From Albugo candida (Eukaryota > Oomycota > Peronosporomycetes > Albuginales > Albuginaceae): 64,000 nucleotides of DNA. The stretch's first letter is position 1, and each line of letters opens with the position of its first letter. Under the pieces are notes generated by a model. The model searched no databases. It was not told the origin of the DNA and saw only the letters and a list, made by a program, of their open reading frames with translations. The position numbers were made by a program, and so were the translations under genes. The stretch lies in the NCBI GenBank assembly GCA_905220665.1, contig CAJNAR010000014.1, forward strand, positions 248,001 through 312,000. Reading direction: 5' to 3'. Shown here piece by piece: positions 46,162 to 58,253 of the stretch.

Positions 46162-49100
46162 CTAAAACACATTGTTAAGCTCTTTCCATACTCCTTCCTT
46201 TCCGGTTGCACTTGAAGTTGTGTCATCTTCAACTTGCATTGTTCGATCCCTAAATTGCCATAACTCCCTTAGCTGAAGAAATCGTGGCGTCGAAAATGCC
46301 TTCGTCTTCAAGTCGGCCATCATCTTCGACGTATGTACGTACCTTGGTGCGATAATTTTTCTGACCATGTTAGCTCTGACAAATTTTAATCGGACGCCGA
46401 TATGTTTTGCCTTGATTGAAGTAGCTTCGTTGAGAAATTGATTGATAGCCTCCTGGTTATCCATACACGATATCATTGACTCCTTCACTTTGACTTTCAA
46501 CTCGCTGAATAATTCCTTTGCTCCAAGTAATTCCTGCGATGCCTTCGATGCTGCTACAAACTCTGCTTCCATCGTCGATGATGCTACTGAGTGCTGCTTC
46601 TTGCATGACCAGCTGATAGTCATTCCATGCAAAGGGAATGCTGTACCAGATATGCTCTTTCTCGTTTCATCATCTGCTGCGTAATCAGCATCCGAAAAGG
46701 CTTCCAGAGTGACTTCTCTGGCATTCGTGCATACTTCACCACTCTGACAATTAACGACCAATCGGCTGTTGTTGGTGCATAAGTACGTCTCGTCAGCTTA
46801 TGCACAGTGAAATTATAATCTGGACGCGTGCAGCGTGCAATCCACAAAAGGCTGCCCGCCAAAGACTGGAACTTCTTGATAGTTGGCTTTTTGATTGAAC
46901 GCATCCCCAGGCAGTCCGAGTTTGATATTGTACTATCACTGTAGTTCTGATCGATAGGCGTGAGAACCGGATGCGCTTCATCCATTCCCATTTTCATTAT
47001 TACTTCGCATATAGACGATTCCTTATCCAAATAGTATCCATCTTCATCGCTGTAGCGAACTCGCATGACCAAAAACTTGCTGACGAGTCCGAGATTCTTG
47101 ATTGAAAGACTTGAAAGACTATCAAATGTAGACTCAATTCTCGAAAAAGCTTTCCCCGTTATCAGTGTATCGTCGACATATACTCCCAAAACCGTAATTC
47201 CTTTTGTGCCTTGGTCGTAATATAAACATGAGTCTGTTAGATTTTTTTTGAAACCTGCATCGCTAAGCTTCTCATGCAATAGGTGACTCCGTAGACGTCC
47301 TGCATATTTCAACCCATATATGCTCTTCTGTAAGCGTAGTACCACTTGATCACGACTCGTAACACCCAGTTCGTCCAGCTTGGATGTCGATATTTCCATT
47401 CCTTGAGGCACGAGCAAATACAGGTCCAAGTTCTTTTCCGTTAAGGTCTTCACGTACGCCTTAGGTACGTCACCATGCCTTGCTGGCATTCCTCAGATCC
47501 TTTCTAAAGGTAGTGTGATCTTTGCTGTTCCTAAATACATGACTGCTGTAAATGTCATGTCATAGTTGACTTCGAATACTTGTTCGTTCCCGCAGGTAAC
47601 CAATTTAGCCTTAAAGGGTTCCAGATTGCCGTTTGCGTCTGTTTTTCCCTTGAATACCCACTTCGTATGTAAGGCTTTGATATCGTTGGTTCTTGGTACG
47701 ATGTTCCATGTTCTGTTGTCCACAAGTGAGGCTAGTTCTGCGTCTGCAGCCTCCTTCCATTCGACATGCTTCGCTGACTTTATTGCTTGATTGTACGTCT
47801 TCGGATCCGACTCAAGCAGCACTGACACGATATCTTGAGACAAAGCTTTCCTTCCTTGGTTTCTGGTAACCATCTTACTTCTTGGATCTTTCTTGATCAG
47901 ATCCGATCGCGGCCTTGCGGCTGTTGTGATTGATTTCCTTCAAACGTTGGTATTCTTATGAGGTTTCACGTCTACTTCTATCAAATCCTGTTGACGTCCC
48001 TTGAAATTTCCAATCTATTTGCGCCTTCCATTGTTGACTTAATTTGAGATGTGTTGAGTGATAATGGCAGCCTTTGATTTGGGAAAATACACTTTGTATC
48101 CTTTGCTTTCATCTAATTTTCTGATAACTATGCCTTCTTTACTTCGCTTTGCGAGAGACTTTTTACCAGTTCGCATTCCAACCGAACAAGGTGAGCCGAA
48201 TGTTACGACATCAGCAAGACTTGTATCCTTCCCAGTCAAAACCTTCTAGGGGATCGTCTTCCTTTATTCGCTTTGATTGGGCTTCTATTAACGATATATG
48301 TCGCATATCAGTGGCATCTCCCCAAAAATATAACATAGAGCTCCCAAATATAATAGAACGCACCCCTGTCCTATGCATTCGTTTAGTTTCCCATTCGATG
48401 CTTGGTTTTCGGCCTCACTGATTTGTCTTCGCACTCCCTCTTCTTTGCAAAAAAATGTCCCCATTTCTGTACTCAGCGCCGCCATCTGTTCGTAGAACAT
48501 GAATCTTGCAATCAAATCGTTTTTCGAAGTAAGTCAAGAAGTCTTGAAACTTCATTGTTGCTTCATTCTTAGTCTTGGCCAAGAAAACCCGACAACACTT
48601 CGACTTGTAGTCGATAAAATTGACCAAATTTCGGATCCACGTCGGTCTTGAGGCGTGATCGGACCCTTCAAATCCACTGCATATTACTCCACCGATTCTT
48701 TCCGTTGGTGAGTTTATACCGGTATCTTTCCGAGTGTCTGTTCTTTGTTTGCTTGCTTTATGCGCAAGTAAGGCATTTCAGTCGCCGATGGTCATCAATC
48801 TCGATCCCTGATTCCGGAAGCTTCGCTATACGCTCAATAGTATCGTAGTTTAGATGACCAAATCGTTGATGGAAGTGTAGAAGACTTACCGTCTGCTTGT
48901 TTGCGTCATCCACGGACTCAATTGAAGAGAGTATATCCATAACACTGGATACGCGTTCCCGGCCTTCTGTTTCGATAACGAGAACGTTTTGACCATATTC
49001 ACTTCGAAGACGATCGCACTATCAGCAGTACGTCGGACTACTCTCGATCCATCTTCTCGATGCGCCAATTTGCATCCTTTAGCTTCCAACTTTCCATACC

Positions 49101-49180
49101 AGAAAATATTCCAAGGGAGGTGTTCCGAATGTTGCACTTCGTTCAATAGAACATTCCTCGGTAATCCGTTGACTGTTGCG
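46162..49180 (-). pseudogene. Ty1/copia pol fragment (integrase, RT, RNase H), minus strand
   Basis: Read leftward, it shows the pre-integrase zinc region (RFGHLNYDTIERIAKL, KCLTCA), the integrase core (NFIDYKSKCCRVFL, LRTDGGAEYRN) and integrase tail (SKGYKVYFPKSKA). RT begins with EWKEAADAELASLVDNRTW and KWVFKGKTDANG and has the motif C equivalent VYVDDTLITG (near 47180). RNase H follows (DADYAADDETRKSISG, SSTMEAEFVAASKASQE). Frameshifts separate at least six pieces. Gag, protease and both LTRs are absent, so this is a truncated, dead fragment of a lineage different from that at 25.8 kb. Confidence 0.92.
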
Positions 49181-49184
49181 CTAA

Positions 49185-50850
49185 AATATATAAACGCGAT
49201 GTAAAATGGAGATTGCTTGTGAAAAATGGTCAACATAACCATAAGCAATGAAAAGATATGGCTGGGCATCCAATGGCACGAAGGCTTAATATTGATGCAA
49301 AAACTACAATTAAAAGGTGCCTTTAATCTGGAGCTAAGCCTGGCGGGGCGAGAAAAGCTCTTGAAATGCACGATTCATTAAATAGAGCTAGCATGAGGGA
49401 CATCTACAATGAAAAGGTTAAGTCACGAATCAGGCTTAGAAATTTGTGTACTTGAAAGTGTTAAAATTTGATTTTATTCTAATCCTTTCACTTTCCAGGC
49501 TAAGATGCAAAATCAGTCCCTCAATGACGGAACACAAATCGCAGCACTACTTGAGGAGCTCAAGGAAGACCATTACAGCTATCCAACCCAATGCGGCAAC
49601 GAAAACAATCGGACGCACCTTTTTTGCCAATCTTATGTCTATCAAATTGAGACAACGCTTTACTTTTGTTTTCTTCTTGGAGTGCACATACAAGACAAAC
49701 AAATGTAAAATACCCCTGCTCCATGCTGTTGGGTTTACTTGCCTTAATTCAACATTCTCATCATCCTCTAAATTCCTACCGAAGGAGCATCAGGAGGACT
49801 TCATCTGGTCGCTCAACCAGATCAAAAGTATCTATAATAGGATTTCCTCTCCGAAGCTCATAATCACAGATCGCGGGCTTGCGCTAGTAAGAGCTGTATA
49901 GGAAGTACTCCCAACAAGCAAGCATCTCTTTTGTCGTTGGCATATTGAAAAAATGTGCCGGCAAACTGTAAGAGTGGATTCGGAACTTCAAAAGAATTTG
50001 ATGATTTATCAGAGATTGATCACATGTATGTAATTTTATCAGTATCTGATTACAAGAACCATTCTTATAGTTGCAGAACAGCAGAAATTCTGGAACTCTT
50101 ACTAGCTCATGGGAAAAGATGAAAATAAAGTATGACACAAAGCCAGATTTATTGTTGTACTTGAAAAAGACATGGCTTGTGCACAAGAAAACGATTTGTG
50201 GCAGCATGGACATGGTTTTATCCCCACTTCGGGAATATTATACATCACGAGTCGAAGGAGCAAATGCCGCAATCAAAAGATGTTTTGAGGTCTCAACAAT
50301 GGATCTAGGCGATGTAAGAGCCAAGCTAACTCATTTCTACAGCAGCAAGAGAGGGAATTTTGGATAGCAGTTGCAGCAGCAGAAACTCGAGTTTGCCATG
50401 ATCTGAATGACAAGATATATAATGGTGTAGTGCGTAAGGTGTCTCCCTTTTCTTAAGGAGGATCTAATCTGCCTGGCAACATGGAAGGAACTTGCATGTA
50501 TGATTTTGTAGCATTTTATGGTCTAACCTGCAGGCACTTACTTTCCAAAAACTATCGATACCAAGGATTGAACTCCAGTGAACAAAAGAAAATGAAGGCT
50601 CAACTTATGCAGATGGCAACCCAGAGATCAAAAGCACCAAATTCCCCCATACAATAGTTCAGCAGCGAGGAAGACTAGCAGGATCATAGCAGCTTTTCTA
50701 GATTGACACTTTCATAAAACGGGACCTGTCAGCATTTGAGCATCAGAAACACGGAAAATATAGTTGCAGCGATTTCGGAAAAAATCCACCATAACAAGCG
50801 GTCTTGCACAGTTCCAGTTTCGAACTCAGATCCAGGACAAGCTTTAGCGA
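49185..50850 (+). pseudogene. FAR1/MULE transposase pseudogene, copy B
   Basis: It is a close relative of copy A. After HNHKQ and MARRLNIDAKTT, RASMRDIYNEK joins AKMQNQSLND across a likely 82-bp intron (49417-49498). ECTYKTNKCKIPLLHAVGF (first Asp-region motif, D to E) is followed by KEHQEDFIWSLNQIKSI, LIITDRGLALVRAV (E to G), FCRWHIEKMC and RVEGANAAIKRCFEVSTMDL. A stop follows LVRAV at about 49900. Unlike copy C, there is no intron between TNK and CKI. The 5' DNA-binding domain is missing. Confidence 0.85.
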
Positions 50851-50924
50851 AAAACTAGATATTTTTCCCTCACAGAACGTTTTCAGAATACATTTTGTCT
50901 CCAGCGTTGGTGTAAAATACCAAA

Positions 50925-51085
50925 TATCTCGACTGAAGTTGTGGGAGCAACATTTTAGGGTGTGTTTGGATGTTATTGGTTTAGAAATGTAAAAAAAGCT
51001 GTGGGGGTAATAGTAGGGTGATGTGATTTAAATTTAAATTAAAAATTTAAGGGTACTGACATCCCGACAACTTTATTTTAATCAC
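50925..51085 (-). repeat. Right TIR of MULE copy B
   Basis: GAAGTTGTGGGAGCAACATTTTAGG, GGGTGTGTTTGGATGTTATT and AGCTGTGGGGGTAATA match the right TIR of copy A and, in the same orientation, 63795-63920. A small TIR element (51090-52073) lies immediately outside it. Confidence 0.75.
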
Positions 51086-51089
51086 TTTT

Positions 51090-52073
51090 GGGAATCGTTA
51101 TTCTGCACTCACCTTTTCTGTAATCAGCGCTAAGCCTCCATAAATTAATAGCTTAGTGTCCTCCGATTGGGTAAAATAAGTATAACAGAATAAAAAAATT
51201 AAAATTACGGGAATCGTTATTCAGCCCCCACCCTCCATAAATTATTGACAATTGTAGCCTCTAATTGGTCTGAATAGATGCAACGGAAAAAAATATATAT
51301 ATATCACACTGTTGTCTCCTGCAACTTCAATTTACCTGTAAGCCGACGACAGCTACAATGAGCTATCCTTGCGACCATGCTTTTCGTCACCAAGTAATAC
51401 CGCTGTCTGCTAATGACTTTGATCAGCAATTATGGTTGATGCAGCCAATGCCAGTTCATATTGAGGCTAAGACCATGCCAATTAGAATTGAGATAGCATT
51501 GAAGAGGATAAATGATGAATATGGGAGTGCTTCCAATCATCGTAAGCGTGCGCTGCTAGACTATATCGTGGCAGTCCCAAAGACAGTAATTCGCGATCCT
51601 GTGCACGTGCGCACGCGAGGTAAGCCATCGATCTCAACGCAGCGAGTGAGCTCGAAGTTTGAGCATCTTAGCGCTGCTTTGGCTGCTCCTGTGCATCGCC
51701 GGAGATGTCGAAAATGCCAAAAGACAGGTCACAATGCTAGAACCTGACGTAAAGAAGCAACAGCAGCACCAACAGTACCAGCGACAATGTAGCTGTGGAT
51801 TTAGATAGAGACTTAGATTAAGTTGTACAAAATATACAGAAACCGAAGTTTTTTTTAGATTTTATTGTTTTCATTTCGTTGCATTTATTCAGATCAAATA
51901 GAGGCCACGATTTTCAAAAATTTATGAAGGGTGGGGGCTGATTAACGATTCCCGTAATTTAATTTTTTTTATTCTCTTATATTTGTTTAAACCAATCGAA
52001 GGCCACAATTGCCATAAATTTGTGGAGGCTAAGTGCTGATTACAGAAAAGGTGAGTGCTGAATAACGATAACC
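51090..52073 (+). mobile_element. Non-autonomous MULE-like element with 184-bp TIRs and zinc-knuckle ORF
   Basis: The left TIR 51090-51272 and right TIR 51890-52073 are inverted copies (~85 percent). Each is itself a tandem pair: GGGAATCGTTATTC occurs at 51090 and again near 51219. The 984-bp element carries only one ORF. Its flanks are both parts of the copy A/B TIR sequence, so it appears to be inserted within another element's TIR. A candidate 9-bp duplication (TTATTTTAA / TTATTGTAA) is present, but the left boundary is then uncertain by ~10 bases. Confidence 0.8.
51358..51747 (+). pseudogene. C-terminal MULE domain with zinc knuckle cut before its last Cys
   Basis: A 129-codon frame from a good ATG. 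The first half resembles the region after the SWIM finger in FAR1/MULE proteins. It ends with a C-x2-C-x4-H-x4-C knuckle: CRKCQKTGHNART followed by TGA (51745-51747) exactly where the last Cys codon should be; Arg-Lys-Glu codons continue past it. The protein lacks the whole catalytic core and is a deletion derivative. Confidence 0.7.
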
Positions 52074-52082
52074 TTATTGTAA

Positions 52083-52165
52083 ATTACACCATGCCGACTT
52101 AAATCATTATTCCCACAACTTCTTTGTAACAATAAATAATGGGTATGGTGCAACTCCCCTATAAT
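52083..52165 (+). repeat. TIR fragment of the copy A/B MULE family
   Basis: AAATTACACCATGCCGACTTAAATC and ATTCCCACAACTTCTTTG match the left end of copy A (23276-23330). GGTATGGTGCAACTCCCC is the reverse of the sequence at 63251. Confidence 0.65.
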
Positions 52166-52223
52166 CAACAGTTTTTTGACCAAAGTTCAAAGTCTATCAG
52201 ACACCTGATTGGAAACCTTAGTT

Positions 52224-52718
52224 TTAATTTTTCTTGCACCAAACGATAGCTTTTAGAGTGATCAACTTTTCGTGGCATTCAGATTGTGCATATCTTTTTT
52301 TAAGGTGCTGATACGCCTGAAGTTTGACCTTTTTGCATGTCTTCCTAAGATCGGCAGTATTTGGGTTACCCCGTGTGAAATATCGTACGCTGTGCGATTT
52401 AATTTTCCGCGGCTGCAATGAATAGAAAACAAGGCAGGCAAGGTATTCAAACAAAATAGGAATGTAGATGTACGGTTTTTGGCCTAGGATGAGAGGAAAT
52501 AGGGCATGGGAGGTAAAGAAACAAACGAGGAATAGCGATGTACATGTGGCAGTGTCATAAGGAAATCCAAAAAAATGCTCCAACACAGAGACCTGGCAAC
52601 ACATCGATATGCCTGCAGAAAGAAATCGTTGACGCATAAATGTCGGTGCGGATTCATCTTCCGTCTGTCCTGTCCCGCTCATCCTTCTCCGCCTCAACGC
52701 CATCCTTGCCTTTTCCAT
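52224..52718 (-). CDS. Unrecognised 164-codon open frame, low confidence
   Basis: The ATG at 52718 opens an Arg-rich N-terminus (ARMALRRRRMSG), a hydrophobic middle (TSLFLVCFFTSHALFPLIL) and a Lys-rich end. The reading frame also stays open upstream of the ATG (EIRKRVEYACDTWKCM). I recognise no family. It could be a remnant of the same decayed element as 53-54.6 kb. Confidence 0.25.
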   Translation of the reverse strand: MEKARMALRRRRMSGTGQTEDESAPTFMRQRFLSAGISMCCQVSVLEHFFGFPYDTATCTSLFLVCFFTSHALFPLILGQKPYIYIPILFEYLACLVFYSLQPRKIKSHSVRYFTRGNPNTADLRKTCKKVKLQAYQHLKKRYAQSECHEKLITLKAIVWCKKN

Positions 52719-52859
52719 ACATTTCCATGTATCGCAAGCATATTCGACGCGTTTCCGAATCTCCTACATGCTCAATCCATCGAGGATACCAGGGAGCCTC
52801 TTACCAAGCGAAGTGAAATCATAATTACATCGGTTCCGCTGCCCTTTTGGTGACCCCCC

Positions 52860-54620
52860 AGCACCTCTCGATGAAGTTGCACTCACAGTGGAATTCGGCG
52901 TAATATTCAATAATTTGTCCTGCCTGCTTTACCTCCATCTCCAGGGTTGACTTCTGCTCAGCAAAATCAGGCTGGTCCATCAAGGCATGCCTCCAGCATC
53001 AGTTATTTGCTGGAGTCAATGCCTCAGGATGACAATCCAGATTCTAATTTACGTTGGGAGGAGGCCCAATCCCTCATTCCTTCAGCATCTGTCAAATACC
53101 AGCGGCAGTGGTGAGATCGCATCAGTGAGATCTTGAAAGAACAGAGATGAAAGCTTACCATCTCGATGCCCTTCAAGTAATTCTCTCCACTGTAGGTAGA
53201 CCACATGGATTGCCAGATTTTTTGGTAATCGATGAAGCATCATTCAACTGTGTACTGGTATGTTTTCTCCTTCTTGGGCTTGGGAGTCATGCTGCTAGGC
53301 ACCAGAGCGTTGAGAGCAACCGCGTTATGGTTGGAGGATTGGTGGAACTAAAAATCAATTTTCAGTTCCAGCTAGTGATGTGAAGCAACAAATCTGAAAA
53401 AACCCACCAATACATCCTGGATGAAGATATTTGAAAATGAAGGTGGCCTTCTCGTTGACCTGCTTCACCATGTCTTCACTTTTCCGCTAGCCATCTCTGT
53501 TCTTGTCTGCCTTGATGATCTCTCTGGCTGATGGTGAAGTTAGCCCATTCTCTCTCACTTGATGATCAGCGACTTTCTGCGCCCATGGCATGGGCGCAGA
53601 AAGTCGCTGATCATAATTGACCCTCCTGGTCCTTTCTTCCTTATCCAACCATCGCCTTTCAGAAATCCTCTCTTTCATCGTTGGTGTAGAAGGTAGACTC
53701 ATCATGCGTCACATGCACATACTTGTTGTCCAACACTATCACCTTGTTCTCCACCAATACATCCATCTCCACTCCAGTCTACTCATCCATCTTCTTTTTG
53801 TTCTCAATTCTGTGACCAGCACTCTCAATACTTCGCCAAATTCTCCCTCTCATGACCGTTCATTTACAGCTGCTTTCCCATTTTCTTTTTTTTAATCCCC
53901 AGATCTTCAGGCACTTGGCCACTTTCAAGTGGCTGATCTTCTGCTCCTTCTCTCCCAGGGCCTCTGGAAAATGCTGTCTTGAAGGACCATCAGGAGCTTT
54001 TTTGGGGAACTTTCGTTGCGCCTTCTACCCCTCAATCATAACAGACACTCGCTCTTGATATTTCAAGGTCTGCCAGGATATCTCTCCTTTCTGAATGTCG
54101 TCCTTTCTGGTTTGCTGGAAGGGCTTTGCTGAGCAAGGACCGATCTGCCCAAAGCCCAATATTCCTGCAGGAACAGTCTCACGTCTATAAAGCGGTACTT
54201 CCAGATACTGGAGGATGGTCATAAGTCTTAAAACAAGATAAAGTGAAAAATTTCTCCCGGCTGCTTTTCTGGTTCTGTATGCCTTTCAGCCTTTCCTTTC
54301 AACCGTTGATGGCCTCTTTCATCCTGTCTTCTTCTTGTCCCTCTTCTGCCTGCTGATCACTACTCTCATCCTCTAATGCAATGAACAGCTCTTTTCTGTT
54401 AGATTCTGATGGCCGCTTACCTGCTAGTAGATGTCCAGCCTCTGCAGGTTGTTCTCCTTAACATACTTCTCTCTCCTCCACTTGATAGTCCTTGAGTTCT
54501 CTGGTAAGGTATGTAAAGAGCTAGAGGGGAAAGAATGTGTTTGACAAAAGAAGCCAGCTCACTCCTATAGGTAGAAGACCTCTTCTTCTTCCCCTCCTTT
54601 TCCTTATACAGCTGAGCCTG
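52860..54620 (-). pseudogene. Decayed, unrecognised coding region interrupted by Tc1
   Basis: GC is higher than in the flanks. Minus-strand fragments look coding but are broken: YKEKEGKKKRSSTYRSEL near 54600, TRKDDIQKGEISWQTLKYQER near 54070, and RWLDKEERTRRVNYDQR near 53650. Together with the frame at 62754-62957 it may be one element split by the Tc1 insertion. No domain was recognised; a transposon origin is inferred from context. Confidence 0.35.
53562..53614. repeat. Perfect 53-nt palindrome (26-nt arms, 1-nt centre)
   Basis: The left arm ATGATCAGCGACTTTC...CATG and right arm CATGG...GAAAGTCGCTGATCAT are exact reverse complements about a single G at 53588. Homology between arms ends abruptly outside. 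Confidence 0.95.
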
Positions 54621-55760
54621 TGCAGTACTCTCTGGAAAGATTGTCCGCTTTTTTTAATTTTCGAATCACAGCCGCAAGGTTGCGCTTGAAAAAAACACTG
54701 CCGCGGCCCCAAAAGTTTTAAAATATGGCTGAAACTGCACAAAAACATACCTTGACAGCCGAGAAACGTTTGCGTATTGTTGGAATGAGGCAGGCTGGTA
54801 CCAAAATTGGAGAAATTGCCTTCATTTTTAAACACACGTGAGCGACAGGTGCAACGCATCATGGAAGGGTGGAATAGAAAAAACACAGTTATGCCAAAGA
54901 AAAGCCTTGGAAGGCCAGGAAACCTCCAGGAAGGGATGTAAGAACTCTAGTACGCAGCACCAAGAGTGCAAGACGTTCAACTCTGGCCGAAATTACCATC
55001 AACATGTCAACTAAAGCTGGTCAGACTGCAGTGAGAGAGACTTTACATGCCGCTGGTCTCTTTGCTCGTGTGGGGGCTAAAAAAGCCTTTTTAAACAGGC
55101 CACACACTACTGAAGCTGGACTTTGCAAAAAGATACCAGAATTTCACCTTGGAGTTTTGGAAATCAATCTGCTGGAATGATGAGGCCAGCTTTGAAATTG
55201 CCAAGAATTTCGCCGCCTCTAGTCTGGAGATCTACCAATGAGAGGTACCAATCAGACTAAATGGTACCTACTTCCAAGTCAGGGCTTTCTTTTGTGATGG
55301 TCTGGGTGCCTTTAATCATAGCAAGAAAAGCCATATTGTGCGTATGGCACCAAACCGTTGAGCAGCAGCTGACTTTGTCGCACAAGTGTACGATGGTGAG
55401 ATGGCTGGCTTTTGGGAAGGCCTTTTCTATGAAAGTGCCATACTCATGGAAGATGGTGCGCCTATCTATAGCGCAAAAGCGCCCGAAAAATGGCGTGTCG
55501 TGCGCAGCGTTTGCAAGCTAGAATGGCCCGCAAACTAATTTGATCTCAATCCCATTGAGAATGTATGAGCAAAGATGAAAGCAGCCATCCAAAAGCTCCC
55601 GAAGGCCAGATATACCGAAAGCTATGGCTCCAGCTTAAACAAACATGGTCTTCTATTGATCCAGAGTGTACTTCTCAATTTGCCGGATACTAAGTAACCC
55701 GCTAATTTAGTAAAAACACTTCGAAAAAACAGCTTTTTCAACTCTTTCCTTTCGAAAACA

Positions 55761-56721
55761 ATGGTTCATGTCGACATATCGACACAACCCAGGGTGCTAG
55801 TGTCCACTCGTAGTGACGTGGCAACCCTCATGGGTCACCCAGTATTAGGTGATTGCATGATTGTTGATGAGTCGTCACCCCTGTGTGATGACGTGGAAAG
55901 TACCCCCACCACCAGTGTGACGGTACAGGGTAATACCGGTACTATCGGTGTACGATGTGGTACCGGTGGTACATGCGGTACTGTCGTTGCCTCGTCACAG
56001 GGTGACCCAAAGGAAGCTGCACCTGCAAGTGTGGACGATACTAAAAGTCACACTCTTGCTGACATTATCAAGTCGCAGGAGTCCTTGCGTAAGGACCAGG
56101 CTAGAGCTGGGGCGAAATTTCGCGTGGAGCTCCCAAAGCCGAAAATCTCGGATATCGAGGCTGTACTGCAGCTATATGCTGATGGGGAGCATCCGGATTG
56201 GTCTGTTTTGTCTGCGAAACTGGAAGCAGCACGACCTTTCCAAATCCGGAAAGCAACCTTCCCCATGGTCTTGGAGACGGGTCAGTCTTTGACACGTACT
56301 CCAAATGGGAAAATTTTGACCTCCCTAATGCGAGACCACGGCAATCCGGTCTTTGAAAGTTTACAGGAGAGCCGATCAATCGCTCAGGTGTCGAAAATTT
56401 CTGGGGGAAACATCAGGGTGATGGTCACCACGGCGGATGCCTGCCAACATCTGAGGTGTCAGCCGGTGACTGTCCTTGGGGAAAAATACTTTTTTTCGGG
56501 AGTTTGATACTCTTGAAAAAAAGTACTACCTCGATGTCTTCGGCGTCGGCGTGGAGGAAGACAGGACCAACATTCTCCGCTCTCTTCACCAACTTGGGTG
56601 TCAAGTGGTCTATGACACCTTTCGCGAAACAATTCCCACTAAGGCAGTGGTGATGTCGACTTGGCGAGTTTACTTTGGTTGTTTGACGTGTCCCCAACAA
56701 CGGGGAGAGCTGGTAAAGTGA
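55761..56721 (+). pseudogene. LINE copy 2 ORF1
   Basis: The ATG at 55761 starts MVHVDISTQPRV. The frame runs through the position where copy 1 has its stop (Gln codon kept here). It then fails at 56500, where a T-run is one base longer (7 against 6), and continues in another frame to GELVK. The GTxGVRCGT unit occurs once. Confidence 0.8.
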
Positions 56722-56761
56722 TTGAACAAATCGCTTACGACAAACAACTTTAATCAGTAAG

Positions 56762-58253
56762 GTGAAAAAATGCTCCTATTTCAACGGAACGACCACGTTT
56801 TGGTCAACGTGGTCCTTATTGCTTGGATTTGGGTGCTACAGCAGCCACGGGGGCACGGCAACAACAAACCAACAAGCAAAAGAAACAGCAAAACCAGAAT
56901 TAATCTGCAACTCCGATTCACAGCAAACAAAAACAAAAAAAGCAACAAAAACAAACAAGCGAACCAGCGGCACTTGTGGTGACATCACAAGCGGTAGTGA
57001 ATCCAGTTACCAGTCAAGAATTGGAGACGACGACACCTGAAAGGAAGCTCTCCGATCAAATCTCGTTGAAGCTCAACACTCTTCCCACTATCAAACCACC
57101 AGGAGCACCAGCTTTGTTGCAACCCTCTCCTCCCATCCTCAACTGACTAGTTATTCATACTCACAACCGCGGGTGGAGCGGAATGGCGATGTATCCATGA
57201 AGTTGGCATGGACGAGTGGAAAACGTAACCGGGTGGAGCCGTTCGAACAAATGGTCTCCAAAGCACCACCTCTTGCGCTTCCGAAGTTAGCGACCAGTAA
57301 TTTTTTTTCTGTGCTCGCAACTATGGAGGTGGAGATCGAAGCAGTAGAAGCGGTTGCCAATCCGGAGAATAGGAATTGAGTTCAGATCATCCCGATGAAA
57401 GCACGGATGCCAAAGGAGGTGGCCACTTCGAAAGAGGCGGCACACTTTTATTGAAAACGGCATACAACACTCGAGAAATCGGAACGACCAACTCGAGTGG
57501 TGAGATACGGGAGATAATGGAAATCGATTCCAAAAATGCCCTTCACTCACTCTAACCGGACAAGTTGGTTCAAGCGGATGCTTGCATCCCTCATGTGCGG
57601 AAGCTAATCCAGTTCTGCACAAATCCGGCAAAATCATACGAGCGGCACTTGGTCATCCGATCACGATGAATAGTGTGCTACTCGCGTTTATGGAGTCGAA
57701 TGATGAAGCTTTGGATCAATTGGCGCATCTGCTCATGATATATCGGGTTTTTGCAGCCTACAAGCTCGGTGAAGATGTTACGTTTGCGACGCGATGGAGT
57801 CGCCATGTTGGTGGAAAAGTTCCATCAAAAAGATCTGTCTTGTTCGAGAAAGTCATGTCGTGGTGGACGTCAGTGCTGGACATTGTTCTCGGTTTGACTC
57901 GAGCAACCAAAGGTCTCGCGATTTGGGAACTCTTATTTATGTGTACTGCCCCGACATTCTGCACAAACGATTACTGGATCCAATATATCACCGATGGACC
58001 AGTGATTTGGATTCCGGGTCATCATTGTCGTTTACTTCCAACCAATGTGATCATATCCTTCTTCCGCCCCGACGTGGGCATAAAGTGTTGGTATCAATGG
58101 TTTGGAGGTAAATGGCGTGGACTTCTCCATGGTGACATCGCTGAATATTCAGTAAATCTCAGCTTTTTTCCAGAGGAACATACAACACTTCACCTCTCAC
58201 AACAAGATGGTGAAGCGAGGTTGATTTCTGGTCCACTTCAGCTTGAATGCTAA
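56762..58253 (+). pseudogene. LINE copy 2 central ORFs
   Basis: The Thr/Gln/Lys-rich first part (56762-57379) is interrupted and much diverged from copy 1. The second part (57582-58253, 223 codons) is open and ends GPLQLEC, identical to copy 1 from about IWIPGHHCRLL onward. Its function is not recognised. Confidence 0.6.
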
